Positions 42,564 through 52,691 of a stretch of 64,000 nt of DNA are shown piece after piece. This DNA is from Gracilimonas sp965227215 (GTDB lineage: Bacteria; Bacteroidota; Rhodothermia; Balneolales; Balneolaceae), in NCBI GenBank assembly GCA_965227215.1, contig OZ245729.1:3224001-3288000 (forward strand). Direction: 5' to 3'. A program made the position numbers and the translations under genes. Below the pieces are notes generated by a model, which was not told the origin of the DNA, ran no database searches, and saw nothing but the letters and a program-made list of their open reading frames with translations. Position 1 is the first letter of the stretch; every line of letters begins with the position of its first letter.

Positions 42564-42639
42564 GTTGGGTGGGGGAATGATGATGGTGCAGAAAGGAAGA
42601 TAAGCTCAGGAATAACGTTTAGGGAAAAGAACGACAGTC

Positions 42640-44124
42640 CTACCCAAACTTCTTCACCAGCTCCCAGCGTTTTACCTTGCCGGTTCCGGTTTTGGGGAAG
42701 TCTTTAACAATCTTCAGTTCTTTAGGAATTTTAAAATCAGTAAGATGGGATTTCAGCTCTTCACGGATTTCTTCAAGTTCGGGCGTTTTGCCATTCTTGA
42801 GGGTAACCACCGCCGTTACTTTTTGTCCCCATTCCTCATCGGGCAGGCCAATTACAACGGCTTCGTCTATGGTAGACAGCTTGCGCATGGCTTCTTCCAC
42901 TTCAGTGGGGTTGACGTTCTCGCCACCGGTGATAATCAGGTCGCTACGTCTCGATTCTATAAACAAATGCCCAAAGCCATTCATATGCCCATAATCGCCG
43001 GTGTTAAACCAGCCTTCTTCATCAAAACGGTTTTCATTTTCGCTGTTGTCGTAATATCCATCAAACACCTGAGGGCCTTTCAGCCAAAGGGCACCCGACT
43101 GATTTTTTCCTAACACCTTTCCGTTGTCATCCCGGATCTGCATTTCATTAGGAGGGAAAGTTTTGCCTACGCTCTTAAGCGGTGTGTACATACCGGAAGG
43201 GGCAAGCAGTGGATTGGCGATAATTTGGGCACAGGTTTCCGTCATCCCATAACTGGACACAATGGGAATACCTCGCTCAGCGGATTTTTTCAACAGGGTT
43301 TCAGATATCGGTCCGCCACCCAGCAGAATGGACTTAAATTCCCGGTGGGTTTTAAACAGTGGGTCATCCAGCAAGCGCTTTAACATAGTCGGCACCAGCG
43401 AAGCGGCCTGAAAGCGTTTGTTTTCGCCCAGAAACTCTTTCACCATCTCCTCATGAAATTCACTCAGGCGGTAAATGGCCGTGTCGTAAATAACAGAGCG
43501 AAGGATAATGGAAATACCTCCAATGTGATTCAAGGGCAGGCAGAGCAGCCAAAAATGGTTGGGATCCGGTTTGAAATTCTGAGCAGATGCTTCGGCTGCA
43601 CTGATGATTTGCCGGCGTTTGAGAGGAACAATCTTGGGCTTACTGGTGGTGCCGGAAGTAAAAAAATATCCGAAAATTTGCGAGTCTTTAATAGACTCCG
43701 GTTCCGGAAGGTCAATATTGCGGACGTCATGAGTGAAAGCATTCAGGAAAAAATTCTCGTCCATCTTAACCACATGGTCGTCTCCTAATCGTCCGCGATT
43801 TTTTGGATCTGTGAATACAAGCACCGGTTTCAGGGCTTCGAGGTATTCCTTCAGTTCGTCGTCTTTAACCTTCGGGTTGATAGGAATAAAGGGGATACCC
43901 AGTTTCCAACAGGCGGCAATTCCAAAAATCAACATATCGCTCGACTCAGAAAGGAAGGCAACGGGCCATTTGAGTGAATCGGCCTTTTCTTCAACCAGGT
44001 CTTTGAAGAAGGCGGTGAATCGTTCTAAATCACTGTAGGTGTACATCCCATGCTGAGAAGACAGAAACACGTTTGGTGTTTCCTTTTTCTTAAACTCAAA
44101 CATATGTAACCGTGATTTAAACAT
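42640..44124 (-). CDS. menE: o-succinylbenzoate-CoA ligase (AMP-forming)
   Basis: 494-residue acyl-CoA ligase. AMP-binding motif FFTSGTTSKPKIVPLK (about 152), SSYGMTETCAQI (about 283), LWLKGPQVFDGYY, FNTGDYGH (about 360), and the C-terminal lid ESRRSDLIITGGENVNP with catalytic Lys in FPKTGTGKVKRWEL. Specific assignment to MenE rests on its place directly after menC and menA (four-base gap to menC); the motifs alone would only say acyl-CoA ligase. It activates o-succinylbenzoate with CoA. A second ATG at 44103 is possible. Confidence 0.88.
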   Translation of the reverse strand: MFKSRLHMFEFKKKETPNVFLSSQHGMYTYSDLERFTAFFKDLVEEKADSLKWPVAFLSESSDMLIFGIAACWKLGIPFIPINPKVKDDELKEYLEALKPVLVFTDPKNRGRLGDDHVVKMDENFFLNAFTHDVRNIDLPEPESIKDSQIFGYFFTSGTTSKPKIVPLKRRQIISAAEASAQNFKPDPNHFWLLCLPLNHIGGISIILRSVIYDTAIYRLSEFHEEMVKEFLGENKRFQAASLVPTMLKRLLDDPLFKTHREFKSILLGGGPISETLLKKSAERGIPIVSSYGMTETCAQIIANPLLAPSGMYTPLKSVGKTFPPNEMQIRDDNGKVLGKNQSGALWLKGPQVFDGYYDNSENENRFDEEGWFNTGDYGHMNGFGHLFIESRRSDLIITGGENVNPTEVEEAMRKLSTIDEAVVIGLPDEEWGQKVTAVVTLKNGKTPELEEIREELKSHLTDFKIPKELKIVKDFPKTGTGKVKRWELVKKFG

Positions 44125-44128
44125 ATAC

Positions 44129-45199
44129 TTAAAATAACTTTTTTAATCCTTCCTTATCCAATGAAATTCCAAGGCCTGCTTTTTCCGGGAACTGAATAAC
44201 AGGATTATCCATCCACTTATCCGAACTGATGTCTTTATCCAATAAACTTCCGGTAGCCAATCCATGTGCCCGTTTTGGGTTTCCCAAACCCGCTGCAAGG
44301 ATGGATGTCATTGCTCTTCCAACCGCAGATTCGAGCATAGTTGTAACCACCACTTCTATATTATGAGTATCTGCCGTTCGTTTTGTTACGAAAATAGTAT
44401 CGAATGTACCCAATAGCATAGGTTTAAAAATAAACAGGCGACCGGCCTTAATCTCTGATAGTTCAGTGGCATCCTTTTTGTTCCGCAAAGATTCGTCTGC
44501 CGCAATGGGGATATTCACAGCTCGCTGAACATCGGCCATATCTGAAAATTGATTTTTAGGAACCGGTTGTTCACAATACTCTATGCTCAACGAATCCAGC
44601 GCCTTCAGATTCTGTATGGCTTCTTCTTTTGTCCAGTTTTGGTTGGCATCAATTCTGAGTGTGATTTCCGGAAACTGATTTCTAAGATCCTGCAGCAGTT
44701 TGAGTTCGGAATTAAAATTCTTCCCTACTTTTATCTTTAAAGTGGTGAAACCCTGATCGATCAGCATTTTTGCCCGGCTGATAGCCTGTGCCGGTTCTTG
44801 TATGGGGAGGGTGGCGTTCGCTGTTATCGACTTGGGGAAATCAGGGAAGAGAAATGTACCCAGTGGCTTTCCGGTTCGTTTTGCTTCCAGGTCGTGCAAA
44901 AGGGTATCAATTCCAAAGCTGAGAGAAGGGAACCGGTGAATTTGATCGAGCATACTCAGGACCTGTTTTCCGTCTCCTGAACCTATGCATTTCTGTAGAT
45001 GATCGTGGTTAACTTTAAGAACTTCTATTATCGGTTCTATAGATTCCTCCGAAAAGCCGGGGAGCGGTGCAACGTCTCCATAGGCTTCAATATCTCCCTC
45101 TTTGTAAATCAATACGATGCCTTCCCGGTGCGAAAACTCATTACCGGCTGTTCGAAATGGTTGTTTAAACGGAAGGCGATATGTGTACACTCCCAGCAT
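44129..45199 (-). CDS. menC: o-succinylbenzoate synthase
   Basis: 356-residue enolase-superfamily enzyme that dehydrates SHCHC to o-succinylbenzoate. Catalytic lysines in TLKIKVGK (about 158), metal ligands in LRIDANQNW (Asp, about 185), EYCEQP (Glu, about 210) and IAADESL (Asp, about 235), and a later Lys in FIFKPMLLG. Its ATG shares one base with the menA stop (TAATG), so the genes are coupled. Confidence 0.92.
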   Translation of the reverse strand: MLGVYTYRLPFKQPFRTAGNEFSHREGIVLIYKEGDIEAYGDVAPLPGFSEESIEPIIEVLKVNHDHLQKCIGSGDGKQVLSMLDQIHRFPSLSFGIDTLLHDLEAKRTGKPLGTFLFPDFPKSITANATLPIQEPAQAISRAKMLIDQGFTTLKIKVGKNFNSELKLLQDLRNQFPEITLRIDANQNWTKEEAIQNLKALDSLSIEYCEQPVPKNQFSDMADVQRAVNIPIAADESLRNKKDATELSEIKAGRLFIFKPMLLGTFDTIFVTKRTADTHNIEVVVTTMLESAVGRAMTSILAAGLGNPKRAHGLATGSLLDKDISSDKWMDNPVIQFPEKAGLGISLDKEGLKKLF

Positions 45200-46086
45200 T
45201 AATTCATCAATATGCCGATGGATAACAGCACACCGAAAATAACCATGTATTGGGCCGTTCGTTCAAGCATAGGGTTAAGTTGGGTTTTGTCTTGCTCTGT
45301 CCAGATTTTATAGGTGTAGTATCCGGCGAGTGGCAGACTAAGGTAAGGCAACATAATCCACAAATTATAGCCAAGCTGCACATAAAAATGAGGGGGAATG
45401 GCAAAAGCCAATACAACCATCAGCAGGTATTCAAATTTCAGGGTTATTTCACCAAACAAAACGCCAATGGTTCGTTTTCCGGATTTCCGGTCTTGCTCCA
45501 CATCCCGAAGATTGTTGACGACCAGGATATTCACACAAAGTCCGCCCACGGCAAGGGAAGCCCAAAATGAAGCTTCAGACCATTCAAGGGCATTCACGTA
45601 ATACGTAGTCATCACCGCGACTATCCCAAAAAAGATAAACACAAAAATATCGCCGAGGCCATTGTACCCGAGCGGAAAAGGTCCGCCGGTATATAGAATC
45701 CCAAAAATAAGGGATAAAACCCCGATCACTAAAACGATCCAACCAGCGGCCCAAACAAGGTAAAGTCCCAGAACGAAGGCGAGCCCCATAGTAAGAATGG
45801 TGGCTTTCTTCATAGCCTCAGCAGAAATCAGTCCGGCCGCGGTTGCCCGCCTGAAACCAATGCGTTCGTCGGTGTCTGAGCCTTTCACAAAGTCGAAGTA
45901 ATCGTTCGCAAAATTGGTACCTATCTGAATGAGGAAAGCACAGACTAAAGCCACTGAAGTATTTACCCAATTCAGGGAGTGTGATTGCCAAGCAAGGGAG
46001 GCTCCGACTAAAACGGGAACCAGCGCAGCAGCAAGGGTTTGTGGTCGGGCGGCTTCAACCCAAAGCGCAAATTTTGATTCTTTCAA
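45199..46086 (-). CDS. menA: 1,4-dihydroxy-2-naphthoate polyprenyltransferase
   Basis: 295-residue UbiA-family membrane enzyme joining DHNA to a polyprenyl tail. About eight helices; prenyl-diphosphate-binding motif NFANDYFDFVKGSD (about 58) and second motif NNLRDVEQDRKSGKRT (about 192). The start is TTG at 46086 (just before KESKFALWVEAARPQTL); no ATG is available and an in-frame stop lies seven codons upstream. First gene of menA-menC-menE. Confidence 0.93.
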   Translation of the reverse strand: MKESKFALWVEAARPQTLAAALVPVLVGASLAWQSHSLNWVNTSVALVCAFLIQIGTNFANDYFDFVKGSDTDERIGFRRATAAGLISAEAMKKATILTMGLAFVLGLYLVWAAGWIVLVIGVLSLIFGILYTGGPFPLGYNGLGDIFVFIFFGIVAVMTTYYVNALEWSEASFWASLAVGGLCVNILVVNNLRDVEQDRKSGKRTIGVLFGEITLKFEYLLMVVLAFAIPPHFYVQLGYNLWIMLPYLSLPLAGYYTYKIWTEQDKTQLNPMLERTAQYMVIFGVLLSIGILMN

Positions 46087-46292
46087 CGGGAAAAATTCGG
46101 TGAATTAATGTGGATAACTAATTTGATGAAGATACAACTTTTGGAAAGGGCTTAAAAAGTGAAGTCAATTCATTTTCAGGAAAAATAGTTTAAGCTAAAC
46201 ACTGGCTGGAAGCACTTTTGAGTAAAATAATTAAGCCAAGATTCAGTAATGTTTATATTTATTAATTGTTAAAAAAGAAATGACTTAATTAT

Positions 46293-46324
46293 TTGCGTAT
46301 AATTAAATCGTAGCTTTATATTTG
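46293..46324 (+). promoter_or_regulatory. TTG-N21-TATATTTG promoter of glnN
   Basis: TTG at 46293-46295 and TATATTTG at 46317-46324, 40 bases before the glutamine synthetase ATG. Exact match to TAnnTTTG. Confidence 0.62.
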
Positions 46325-46364
46325 GTCGTCATTTTTACTTAATAACAAAATTATTTTAACAATC

Positions 46365-48539
46365 ATGACCAAAGTCGCACAACGCTACGATAACTTAGCT
46401 GCCGCCCGGAATTTCAAGCCCGGGAAAGCGAAGAACTCCACCATGGATATCCCGGAAATTTTCGGGGAGAATACGTTGACTCTCGACAAGCTGGAAGAAC
46501 GCCTTCCCAAAGCCGCCTGGAAAGATCTTCAGAAAACCATTGATGAAGGAGAATCTCTGAATATAGACGTTGCCGATGCAGTGGCTTTGGCCATGAAAGA
46601 TTGGGCAACCGAAAAAGGTGCCACTCACTTTACCCACTGGTTCCAGCCGCTAACCGGTTCCACTGCTGAAAAACATGACAGTTTTATCACGCCTAACCAG
46701 GGGGGAGGTGCAATGGCAGTGTTCTCAGGAAAGGATTTGATTCAGGGGGAGCCGGATGCTTCCAGCTTTCCGAGCGGTGGTTTACGCCCCACTTTCGAAG
46801 CACGCGGTTACACAGCCTGGGATCCAACATCTCCGGCTTTTTTAATAGAAAATCAAAATGGAACCTACCTTTGTATTCCTACTGCTTTTGCTTCCTGGAA
46901 GGGGGAGGCACTGGATCATAAAACGCCCCTGCTTCGCTCCAGCGATGCGTTGAATAAAGCAGCAAAATCAGCTTTGAAGCTGTTTGGGATCGAGTCCAAA
47001 AAGGTGAATTCCACCGTTGGGTGTGAGCAGGAGTATTTCCTGATTGATCAGGAATTTGTGTATCGCCGTCCCGACATTTTGACTTCCGGCCGTACCCTGG
47101 TGGGGGCCAAACCGCCGCGCGGTCAGGAACTGGATGACCATTACTTCGGCTCTATTCCCGAGCGTGTACTTTCATTTATGCTGGAGGCAGAAAAGGAATT
47201 ATACAAGCTGGGCATTCCGGTTAAAACACGCCATAATGAAGTGGCCCCAAGCCAGTATGAGCTGGCTCCAATTTTTGAGATGTCGAATGTAGCGGCCGAT
47301 CACCAGCAGATTACCATGATGGTGCTGAAAAAGGTGGCTAAAAAATACGGTCTGGAATGCCTGCTTCATGAGAAACCATTTGATGGCTTAAACGGAAGTG
47401 GTAAACACCTGAACTGGTCGCTTTCAACAGTGGAAGGGGATAACCTGCTGGAGCCGGGGGAGAGTCCGCACGAGAACATGAAGTTTTTGTTCTTTTTCAC
47501 GGCTGTGTTATTGGGCGTATATCGTCATCAGGATTTGTTACGAATTTCGGTAGCGCATGCAGGCAATGATCATCGACTGGGAGCTAATGAAGCACCGCCG
47601 GCTATCATTTCATCTTTTGTTGGCGACCAATTGAATGATATTGTGGAGCAGTTGATCAACGGTGGAGCTAAGAGCTCAAAACAAGGCGGGCTGTTGGGGC
47701 TTGGAAGTCCGGTTCTGCCACACCTGCCAAAGCATGCCGGTGATCGCAACCGAACTTCACCTTTTGCTTTTACCGGGAATAAGTTTGAATTCCGTGCATT
47801 GGGCTCTAATCAGTCACCTTCCTTCCCGATTGTGGTTTTAAATACCATTTTGTCAGAAGCCATCGAAGATATGACTGCAGATCTCAAAAAGGCCAAGAAA
47901 GGAGATTCAATAGAGAAAGCCCTGGCCAAAGTGTTGAGCAATCGCCTGAAGGAATGCAAGCCGATAATCTTTAACGGAGACGGGTATTCTGACGAATGGC
48001 AGAAAGAGGCCGAAGAACGTGGGTTATTGAATTTGAAAACTACCCCGGATGCATTGCCTTATCTCACCGAAAAAGAGAATATCTCTCTGTTCAAAAAGTA
48101 CAAAGTATTGAACAAGAAGGAGGTGCTCTCCCGAAAAGAGATCTGGACCGAGCAGTACATCACCACCCGCACCATTGAAGTGGATACCATCGAGTCTATA
48201 GCCAAGACGATGATTTACCCGGCTGTGGTTCGATACATTGGTGAATTGAGTAAAGCTGCTGATCAGACAAAAGCGCTTGGACTGGATCATTCCGGCACCC
48301 TTAATATGCTAAACAAAGTAAACGACGGACTAAACAAGCTTAATACTGCACTTGAGAACCTGGCAGACGTACAGGAAAAACTTTCCTTCAAAGACACTTC
48401 CGATCATGCCAAAAAAGTGGAGTCAGAAGTACTCCCGATTATGAAAGATATTCGGGATGCCATCGACTTTCTGGAACGGTACGTAGCTGATGACTACTGG
48501 CCGCTTCCGGTTTATCGTGAGATGCTTTTTATCAAATAG
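46365..48539 (+). CDS. glnN: glutamine synthetase type III
   Basis: 724-residue GSIII enzyme forming glutamine from glutamate, ammonia and ATP. GSIII-specific stretches are clear: THFTHWFQPLTGSTAEKHDSF (about 84), PTFEARGYTAWDPTSPAFL (about 142), KHLNWSL (about 345) and NRTSPFAFTGNKFEFRALGS (about 462). Length is typical of the large type III form of Bacteroidota and relatives. It has its own promoter and terminator and splits the two menaquinone gene blocks. Confidence 0.96.
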   Translation: MTKVAQRYDNLAAARNFKPGKAKNSTMDIPEIFGENTLTLDKLEERLPKAAWKDLQKTIDEGESLNIDVADAVALAMKDWATEKGATHFTHWFQPLTGSTAEKHDSFITPNQGGGAMAVFSGKDLIQGEPDASSFPSGGLRPTFEARGYTAWDPTSPAFLIENQNGTYLCIPTAFASWKGEALDHKTPLLRSSDALNKAAKSALKLFGIESKKVNSTVGCEQEYFLIDQEFVYRRPDILTSGRTLVGAKPPRGQELDDHYFGSIPERVLSFMLEAEKELYKLGIPVKTRHNEVAPSQYELAPIFEMSNVAADHQQITMMVLKKVAKKYGLECLLHEKPFDGLNGSGKHLNWSLSTVEGDNLLEPGESPHENMKFLFFFTAVLLGVYRHQDLLRISVAHAGNDHRLGANEAPPAIISSFVGDQLNDIVEQLINGGAKSSKQGGLLGLGSPVLPHLPKHAGDRNRTSPFAFTGNKFEFRALGSNQSPSFPIVVLNTILSEAIEDMTADLKKAKKGDSIEKALAKVLSNRLKECKPIIFNGDGYSDEWQKEAEERGLLNLKTTPDALPYLTEKENISLFKKYKVLNKKEVLSRKEIWTEQYITTRTIEVDTIESIAKTMIYPAVVRYIGELSKAADQTKALGLDHSGTLNMLNKVNDGLNKLNTALENLADVQEKLSFKDTSDHAKKVESEVLPIMKDIRDAIDFLERYVADDYWPLPVYREMLFIK

Positions 48540-48562
48540 GATATCCGGTTATCCATTCTACT

Positions 48563-48597
48563 CAGCCCTGTTTCCGGAAGGAGGCAGGGCTTTTTTT
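48563..48597 (+). terminator. Rho-independent terminator after glnN
   Basis: AGCCCTG pairs with CAGGGCT around a 14-base loop, followed by seven T's. Confidence 0.85.
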
Positions 48598-48680
48598 CTA
48601 ATTTTTTGTTTCCTCTTTTTAAAACATATTCAGTTACTGACAGTTAAATGTCATAACAATTAAAAAAACAAGAGGGGTAT

Positions 48681-49940
48681 ATGTTTGACAGAACAATAAA
48701 TACCATTGTAGCCGGTATGATCGTGCTTATTCTGACCGCCGGCGTAGAAACTATGGCCCAATCAATAATTGAAGACGGGCGTAAATCAAAGAAATCTGCA
48801 CTGTTATTCGAGCAAACGGAAAAATCCTTATTACCATCTGATGTACTTAACGCCAGGTTCAAAACCGATAATGACATCGGCAGAAGCACTGTGCAATGGG
48901 CAGGTGAAAATGGCTGGATGGATTCGTATCGGGTAACCTATTCCTATAGCTCAGACCGACTAACCATTACCCAGAACTGGGAGTATTTTACAGGTGAAGT
49001 ATGGGAAGGAGAAGGGACTTACGTGTTCACTTTTTCAGAAGAAGGGTATCCGCTTAGTTACAGTTTTGAATTTGGCGGTGCTGGGTTTACCGAGCTATTT
49101 CATTATTCAGAATCCGGAAGGCTCGATTCTGCTACTTTTTCTGAAGCCTCTCAGGGAATATCATTTTCTGAAAAAATCGAACTTGAATACGTTACCAGTG
49201 ATTCTATCCTGATATACAATACGATACTCAGTGAAGGAGACGAACCGGTACTTACCGGTTATTTTGTGAACCGGGATGGTGCCTTTGTTGAAGCATACTT
49301 TGAAGAAGAGTATATCGACCGATATATCTATTCGGGTATTACATTCGGTGAATTTTTAACCAACGTCTTCAATGAGTTCTTTTTCGTTGAGATATATAAT
49401 GATGAGTACTATGAGGGTGATGAAATATGGGTCCCGTATTCACGAACTACACTTGCCTACGACGGGCAGGTAGTTATTGAGCGGGAAGAAGAATACTTCT
49501 ATGAAAGTGAAGAGGAGTGGATTCCGGAATACAGAAACACGTTTACCTATGAAAACGGAAAAATCGTAGAAGCTCTGGATGCATCTTCTTTTGATGGTAT
49601 CAACTGGGATGATGATAACCGTACTTTGTACGAATATGGGGCGGTTACGTCGGTTGAAGACTACAACGAAAAAGTGACCACTTTTCAGCTTTCCCAGAAC
49701 TATCCCAATCCATTCAACCCAACTACCCAAATAGCTTACGAGATTTCTACACCGGGTAAAGTGCTGCTTGAAGTGTACAATGTATTAGGAGAACGAGTGG
49801 CTACATTGGTGAATGCCAACCAAACGGCAGGTGAGTATGTGGCCAGTTTCAATGCATCCGGCTTTCCGAGTGGAATCTACTATTACAAGTTGGTGTCTGG
49901 ACAAAGCCAGCAAGTACGTTCCATGACGCTGATTAAATAG
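48681..49940 (+). CDS. secreted hypothetical protein with type IX-style sorting domain
   Basis: 419 residues: signal peptide (to about 28, ending ETMAQ), a strand-rich acidic region (about 50-330) with repeating YxYDGxxVIEREEEYFYE-like units that recall RHS/YD-like antiparallel strands, and an 85-residue sorting domain (FQLSQNYPNPFNP ... VRSMTLIK). The middle part has many Tyr, Glu and Trp in a regular pattern but no family I can name. Exported to the surface or medium. Confidence 0.82.
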   Translation: MFDRTINTIVAGMIVLILTAGVETMAQSIIEDGRKSKKSALLFEQTEKSLLPSDVLNARFKTDNDIGRSTVQWAGENGWMDSYRVTYSYSSDRLTITQNWEYFTGEVWEGEGTYVFTFSEEGYPLSYSFEFGGAGFTELFHYSESGRLDSATFSEASQGISFSEKIELEYVTSDSILIYNTILSEGDEPVLTGYFVNRDGAFVEAYFEEEYIDRYIYSGITFGEFLTNVFNEFFFVEIYNDEYYEGDEIWVPYSRTTLAYDGQVVIEREEEYFYESEEEWIPEYRNTFTYENGKIVEALDASSFDGINWDDDNRTLYEYGAVTSVEDYNEKVTTFQLSQNYPNPFNPTTQIAYEISTPGKVLLEVYNVLGERVATLVNANQTAGEYVASFNASGFPSGIYYYKLVSGQSQQVRSMTLIK

Positions 49941-49965
49941 CTTCAATTTTATTCTGAGTAAACAC

Positions 49966-50008
49966 AAAAAAGCCCTACTTTCTGAACCAGAGAGCAGGGC
50001 TTTCTTTC
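49966..50008 (+). terminator. probable terminator after secreted protein gene
   Basis: AAAGCCCT pairs with AGGGCTTT with an imperfect inner stem, then TCTTTCTTT. Confidence 0.65.
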
Positions 50009-50030
50009 TTTACCAACATAACCGGTTCAT

Positions 50031-51743
50031 ATGAAATCACTATTACTATTTACCTCTATGATGATCCTTCTAAGTTCAGCTGTACAGGCACAAGATAGAG
50101 TTCCGGATGGCGGAGGTCTTTACGAGCCACCCACAGATCACATGACGGACGAAATGCGTACAAGCATGACCGAGCAGCTGCAACAAAATTTAGACAGCCT
50201 TAAAGCCCTGGGGAAAATTTCTTCTGCTAAAACCATTGATATTAAATTCGGCTGGCCGTTACGTGGGCAAGACCATTTATTTGATTTCGACTATCACGGA
50301 GTTTCAAACTTTGTGGATCTCAATAACTCGTTTCCCGACCAAATTACAGACTATACCTGCGGTTCAAGAAGTTATGACCTGGATAGTGGATATAATCATG
50401 CAGGAACAGATTTTTTCACCTGGCCCTTTGCCTGGAATAAAGTACAGGATGATGATGTCGCCGTGATTGCAGCAGCACCCGGAGTAATCATCCAGAAGAT
50501 TGATGGTAATCAGGATCAAAGCTGTTCTTTCAACAACACGCAATGGAATGCGGTATATGTGCGTCATTCAGATGGCTCGGTTGCCTGGTACGGACATCTG
50601 AAAACAAACTCGACTACCGAAAAGAATGTGGGAGATAGTGTAGAAGAAGGAGAGTATTTGGGGATTGTAGGCAGTTCCGGCAATTCAACCGGACCGCACC
50701 TTCACTTTGAGCTTCATGATGAAAACGGAGCAATTGTTGATCCATTTGAGGGCTCATGTAATTCCATCGATGAAAGCCTGTGGAAGGAACAAAGAGACTA
50801 TTATGATTCCGGTATCAACGCTCTTCGCACTCATAGTGCAGGACCTTCATTCAATTCTTGTCCTAATCCTGATCAACCCAATTATAAAGATGCTTTTTTA
50901 AAAGGAGACCAAATTGTAAATGCTATTTACTTTCGGGATCAGCTGGAAGGGCAAACAGCCCATTATTCCGTGAACCGTCCTTCCGGCCAAACGCTCTGGA
51001 GCTGGAGCCATTCCCTTTCAGAGATCCCTCACTATTCAGCCTCTTACTGGTATTGGCAAAATGATTTGCCTGTTATGGCCGAAGAAGGAGTTTGGGAATT
51101 CAGGGTTTCATTCCTGAATGAGATCTATACTCATCAGTTTACGGTAAGTGATGGAAATACAAAACCGATTCAGGTTCACCTTCAAAATCCGGAGAACAAC
51201 ACGGAGGTAACAGGCAATGAAGTGCTTTTACGCTGGCTACCACTGGCTGATGCCGATGAATATGAGCTGGAAATTGCTGCCGATAATGAATTTACGGAGA
51301 TCATCGATTCGTATGAACTTTCTGAAAGAGATTTACTCGTAAATGACCTATCCGAAGGCGTGACTTATTTCTGGAGAGTGAGAGCCCAAAATACGGCCGG
51401 TACCGGAGATTGGTCTGAAACCGGAACGTTTAACACCGGTGTTTCAACATCTGTATCGGAACCATTTGCGGATTATCCGGATCAGTACCACCTATATCAA
51501 AATTACCCAAACCCTTTTAACCCGACTACTCAAATTCAGTACACCTTACCAAAGCAAAGTTCTGTAAAGCTGGCCGTTTACAATGCTTTGGGTAAGCAAG
51601 TGTCCGTTTTGGTGAATAAAGTTCAGAACAGAGGGAATTTCTATGTTACTTTTGATGCTTCAAAGTTACCGAGCGGTATTTACTACCTGAAACTACAAAC
51701 CGGGGACTTTACCGAAGTAAAACCCATGACACTAATCAAGTAG
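50031..51743 (+). CDS. secreted M23 peptidase with FN3-like and sorting domains
   Basis: 570 residues: signal peptide (to about 21), M23 (LytM/lysostaphin-type) zinc endopeptidase domain with His123 and Asp127 in YNHAGTD and His223/His225 in PHLHFEL, a linker domain, an FN3-like domain (about 380-480, LQNPENNTEVTGNEVLLRWLP), and a C-terminal sorting domain (YQNYPNPFNP ... VKPMTLIK). All metal ligands are present, so it is probably active on peptidoglycan cross-links or Gly-rich peptides. csaA starts one base after its stop. Confidence 0.9.
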   Translation: MKSLLLFTSMMILLSSAVQAQDRVPDGGGLYEPPTDHMTDEMRTSMTEQLQQNLDSLKALGKISSAKTIDIKFGWPLRGQDHLFDFDYHGVSNFVDLNNSFPDQITDYTCGSRSYDLDSGYNHAGTDFFTWPFAWNKVQDDDVAVIAAAPGVIIQKIDGNQDQSCSFNNTQWNAVYVRHSDGSVAWYGHLKTNSTTEKNVGDSVEEGEYLGIVGSSGNSTGPHLHFELHDENGAIVDPFEGSCNSIDESLWKEQRDYYDSGINALRTHSAGPSFNSCPNPDQPNYKDAFLKGDQIVNAIYFRDQLEGQTAHYSVNRPSGQTLWSWSHSLSEIPHYSASYWYWQNDLPVMAEEGVWEFRVSFLNEIYTHQFTVSDGNTKPIQVHLQNPENNTEVTGNEVLLRWLPLADADEYELEIAADNEFTEIIDSYELSERDLLVNDLSEGVTYFWRVRAQNTAGTGDWSETGTFNTGVSTSVSEPFADYPDQYHLYQNYPNPFNPTTQIQYTLPKQSSVKLAVYNALGKQVSVLVNKVQNRGNFYVTFDASKLPSGIYYLKLQTGDFTEVKPMTLIK

Positions 51744-51744
51744 A

Positions 51745-52089
51745 ATGGATATGAAAGAAATTAGCTGGTCTGACTTCGAAAAAGTAGAACTACGGACAGG
51801 TACAGTTATTGAAGCGGAAGCATTTCCCGAAGCTCGTAAGCCTGCCTATAAAATGACTATCGATTTTGGGAGTGAAATTGGAATCCGTAAATCATCAGCT
51901 CAAATAACTGAGCATTATAACCTTGATGATTTGAAAGGAAAACAGGTGATTGCGGTTGTTAACTTTCCCCCAAAGCAAATCGGCCCGTTTATGTCGGAAT
52001 GTCTGGTAACCGGTTTTCCGGATGAAAAGGGAAATGTAGTTCTTGCCGTTCCGGACAAAAAAGTACCCAACGGAATGAAACTATTTTAG
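51745..52089 (+). CDS. csaA: CsaA-type tRNA-binding/chaperone protein
   Basis: 114-residue OB-fold protein of the CsaA/EMAP-II type: FEKVELRTGTVIEAEAFPEARKPAYKMTIDFG at the start and GKQVIAVVNFPPKQIGPFMSECLVTGF in the middle, all family-defining. CsaA dimers bind tRNA and assist protein export in some bacteria. One base separates it from the secreted peptidase gene, so it may be translated from the same message. Confidence 0.93.
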   Translation: MDMKEISWSDFEKVELRTGTVIEAEAFPEARKPAYKMTIDFGSEIGIRKSSAQITEHYNLDDLKGKQVIAVVNFPPKQIGPFMSECLVTGFPDEKGNVVLAVPDKKVPNGMKLF

Positions 52090-52150
52090 TTCGTTTTAGT
52101 TTTGTAGTTACGTCGTTTCAATAATTTTCATCTACAACCTGATATCCAAA

Positions 52151-52603
52151 ATGAAGCACTTCTTGTTTCTTAGTGCATGTTTATTAATCTCTTTTTCTCT
52201 GTATGCCCAGGAGATTTCATATCCGGAAGGTGAGCGGAAGATGTCCACCTTCGAATTAAAGATTGAAGGTATCGATAAAGCTGAGGGAGAGATCAGGATT
52301 GCCTTATTTGATTCGGAAAAGGAGTATAATAAAAAAGAAAACCCGCTTTATGCAGTGGTGCTTCCGGTTGATGATGAAACCCTGACGTGGACACAGGATA
52401 GCCTGTTCTTTGGCGAGTATGCCATAGCTGTATATCATGATAAAAACAAAAATGGCGAACTCGATTCCAATTTACTGGGCATTCCTCAAGAGGCCTATGG
52501 ATTTTCGAATAATGCCCGTGGACGTTTTGGTCCGGCTTCCTGGAAAGATGCTCACTTCAGCATCAGCTCAGAGCAATCAAGCTTATCTATAGAGATCAAA
52601 TAA
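52151..52603 (+). CDS. DUF2141 exported protein
   Basis: 150 residues with a signal peptide (to about 21, FSLYAQ) and a DUF2141 domain: LKIEGIDKAEGEIRIALFDSEKEYNK, YAIAVYHDKNKNGELDSNLLGIPQEAYGFSNN and ARGRFGPASWKDAHF are the family's hallmark. The domain is an immunoglobulin-like fold of unknown role, with a calcium-loop-like DKNKNGELD. Confidence 0.92.
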   Translation: MKHFLFLSACLLISFSLYAQEISYPEGERKMSTFELKIEGIDKAEGEIRIALFDSEKEYNKKENPLYAVVLPVDDETLTWTQDSLFFGEYAIAVYHDKNKNGELDSNLLGIPQEAYGFSNNARGRFGPASWKDAHFSISSEQSSLSIEIK

Positions 52604-52691
52604 TTCAGCTTACCTGTTGTTCCACATCTGTTTGTAAGAGACATCCGTTTTCTCCATATTCCCTGACTACCATTAACCAACGGAGACAATT

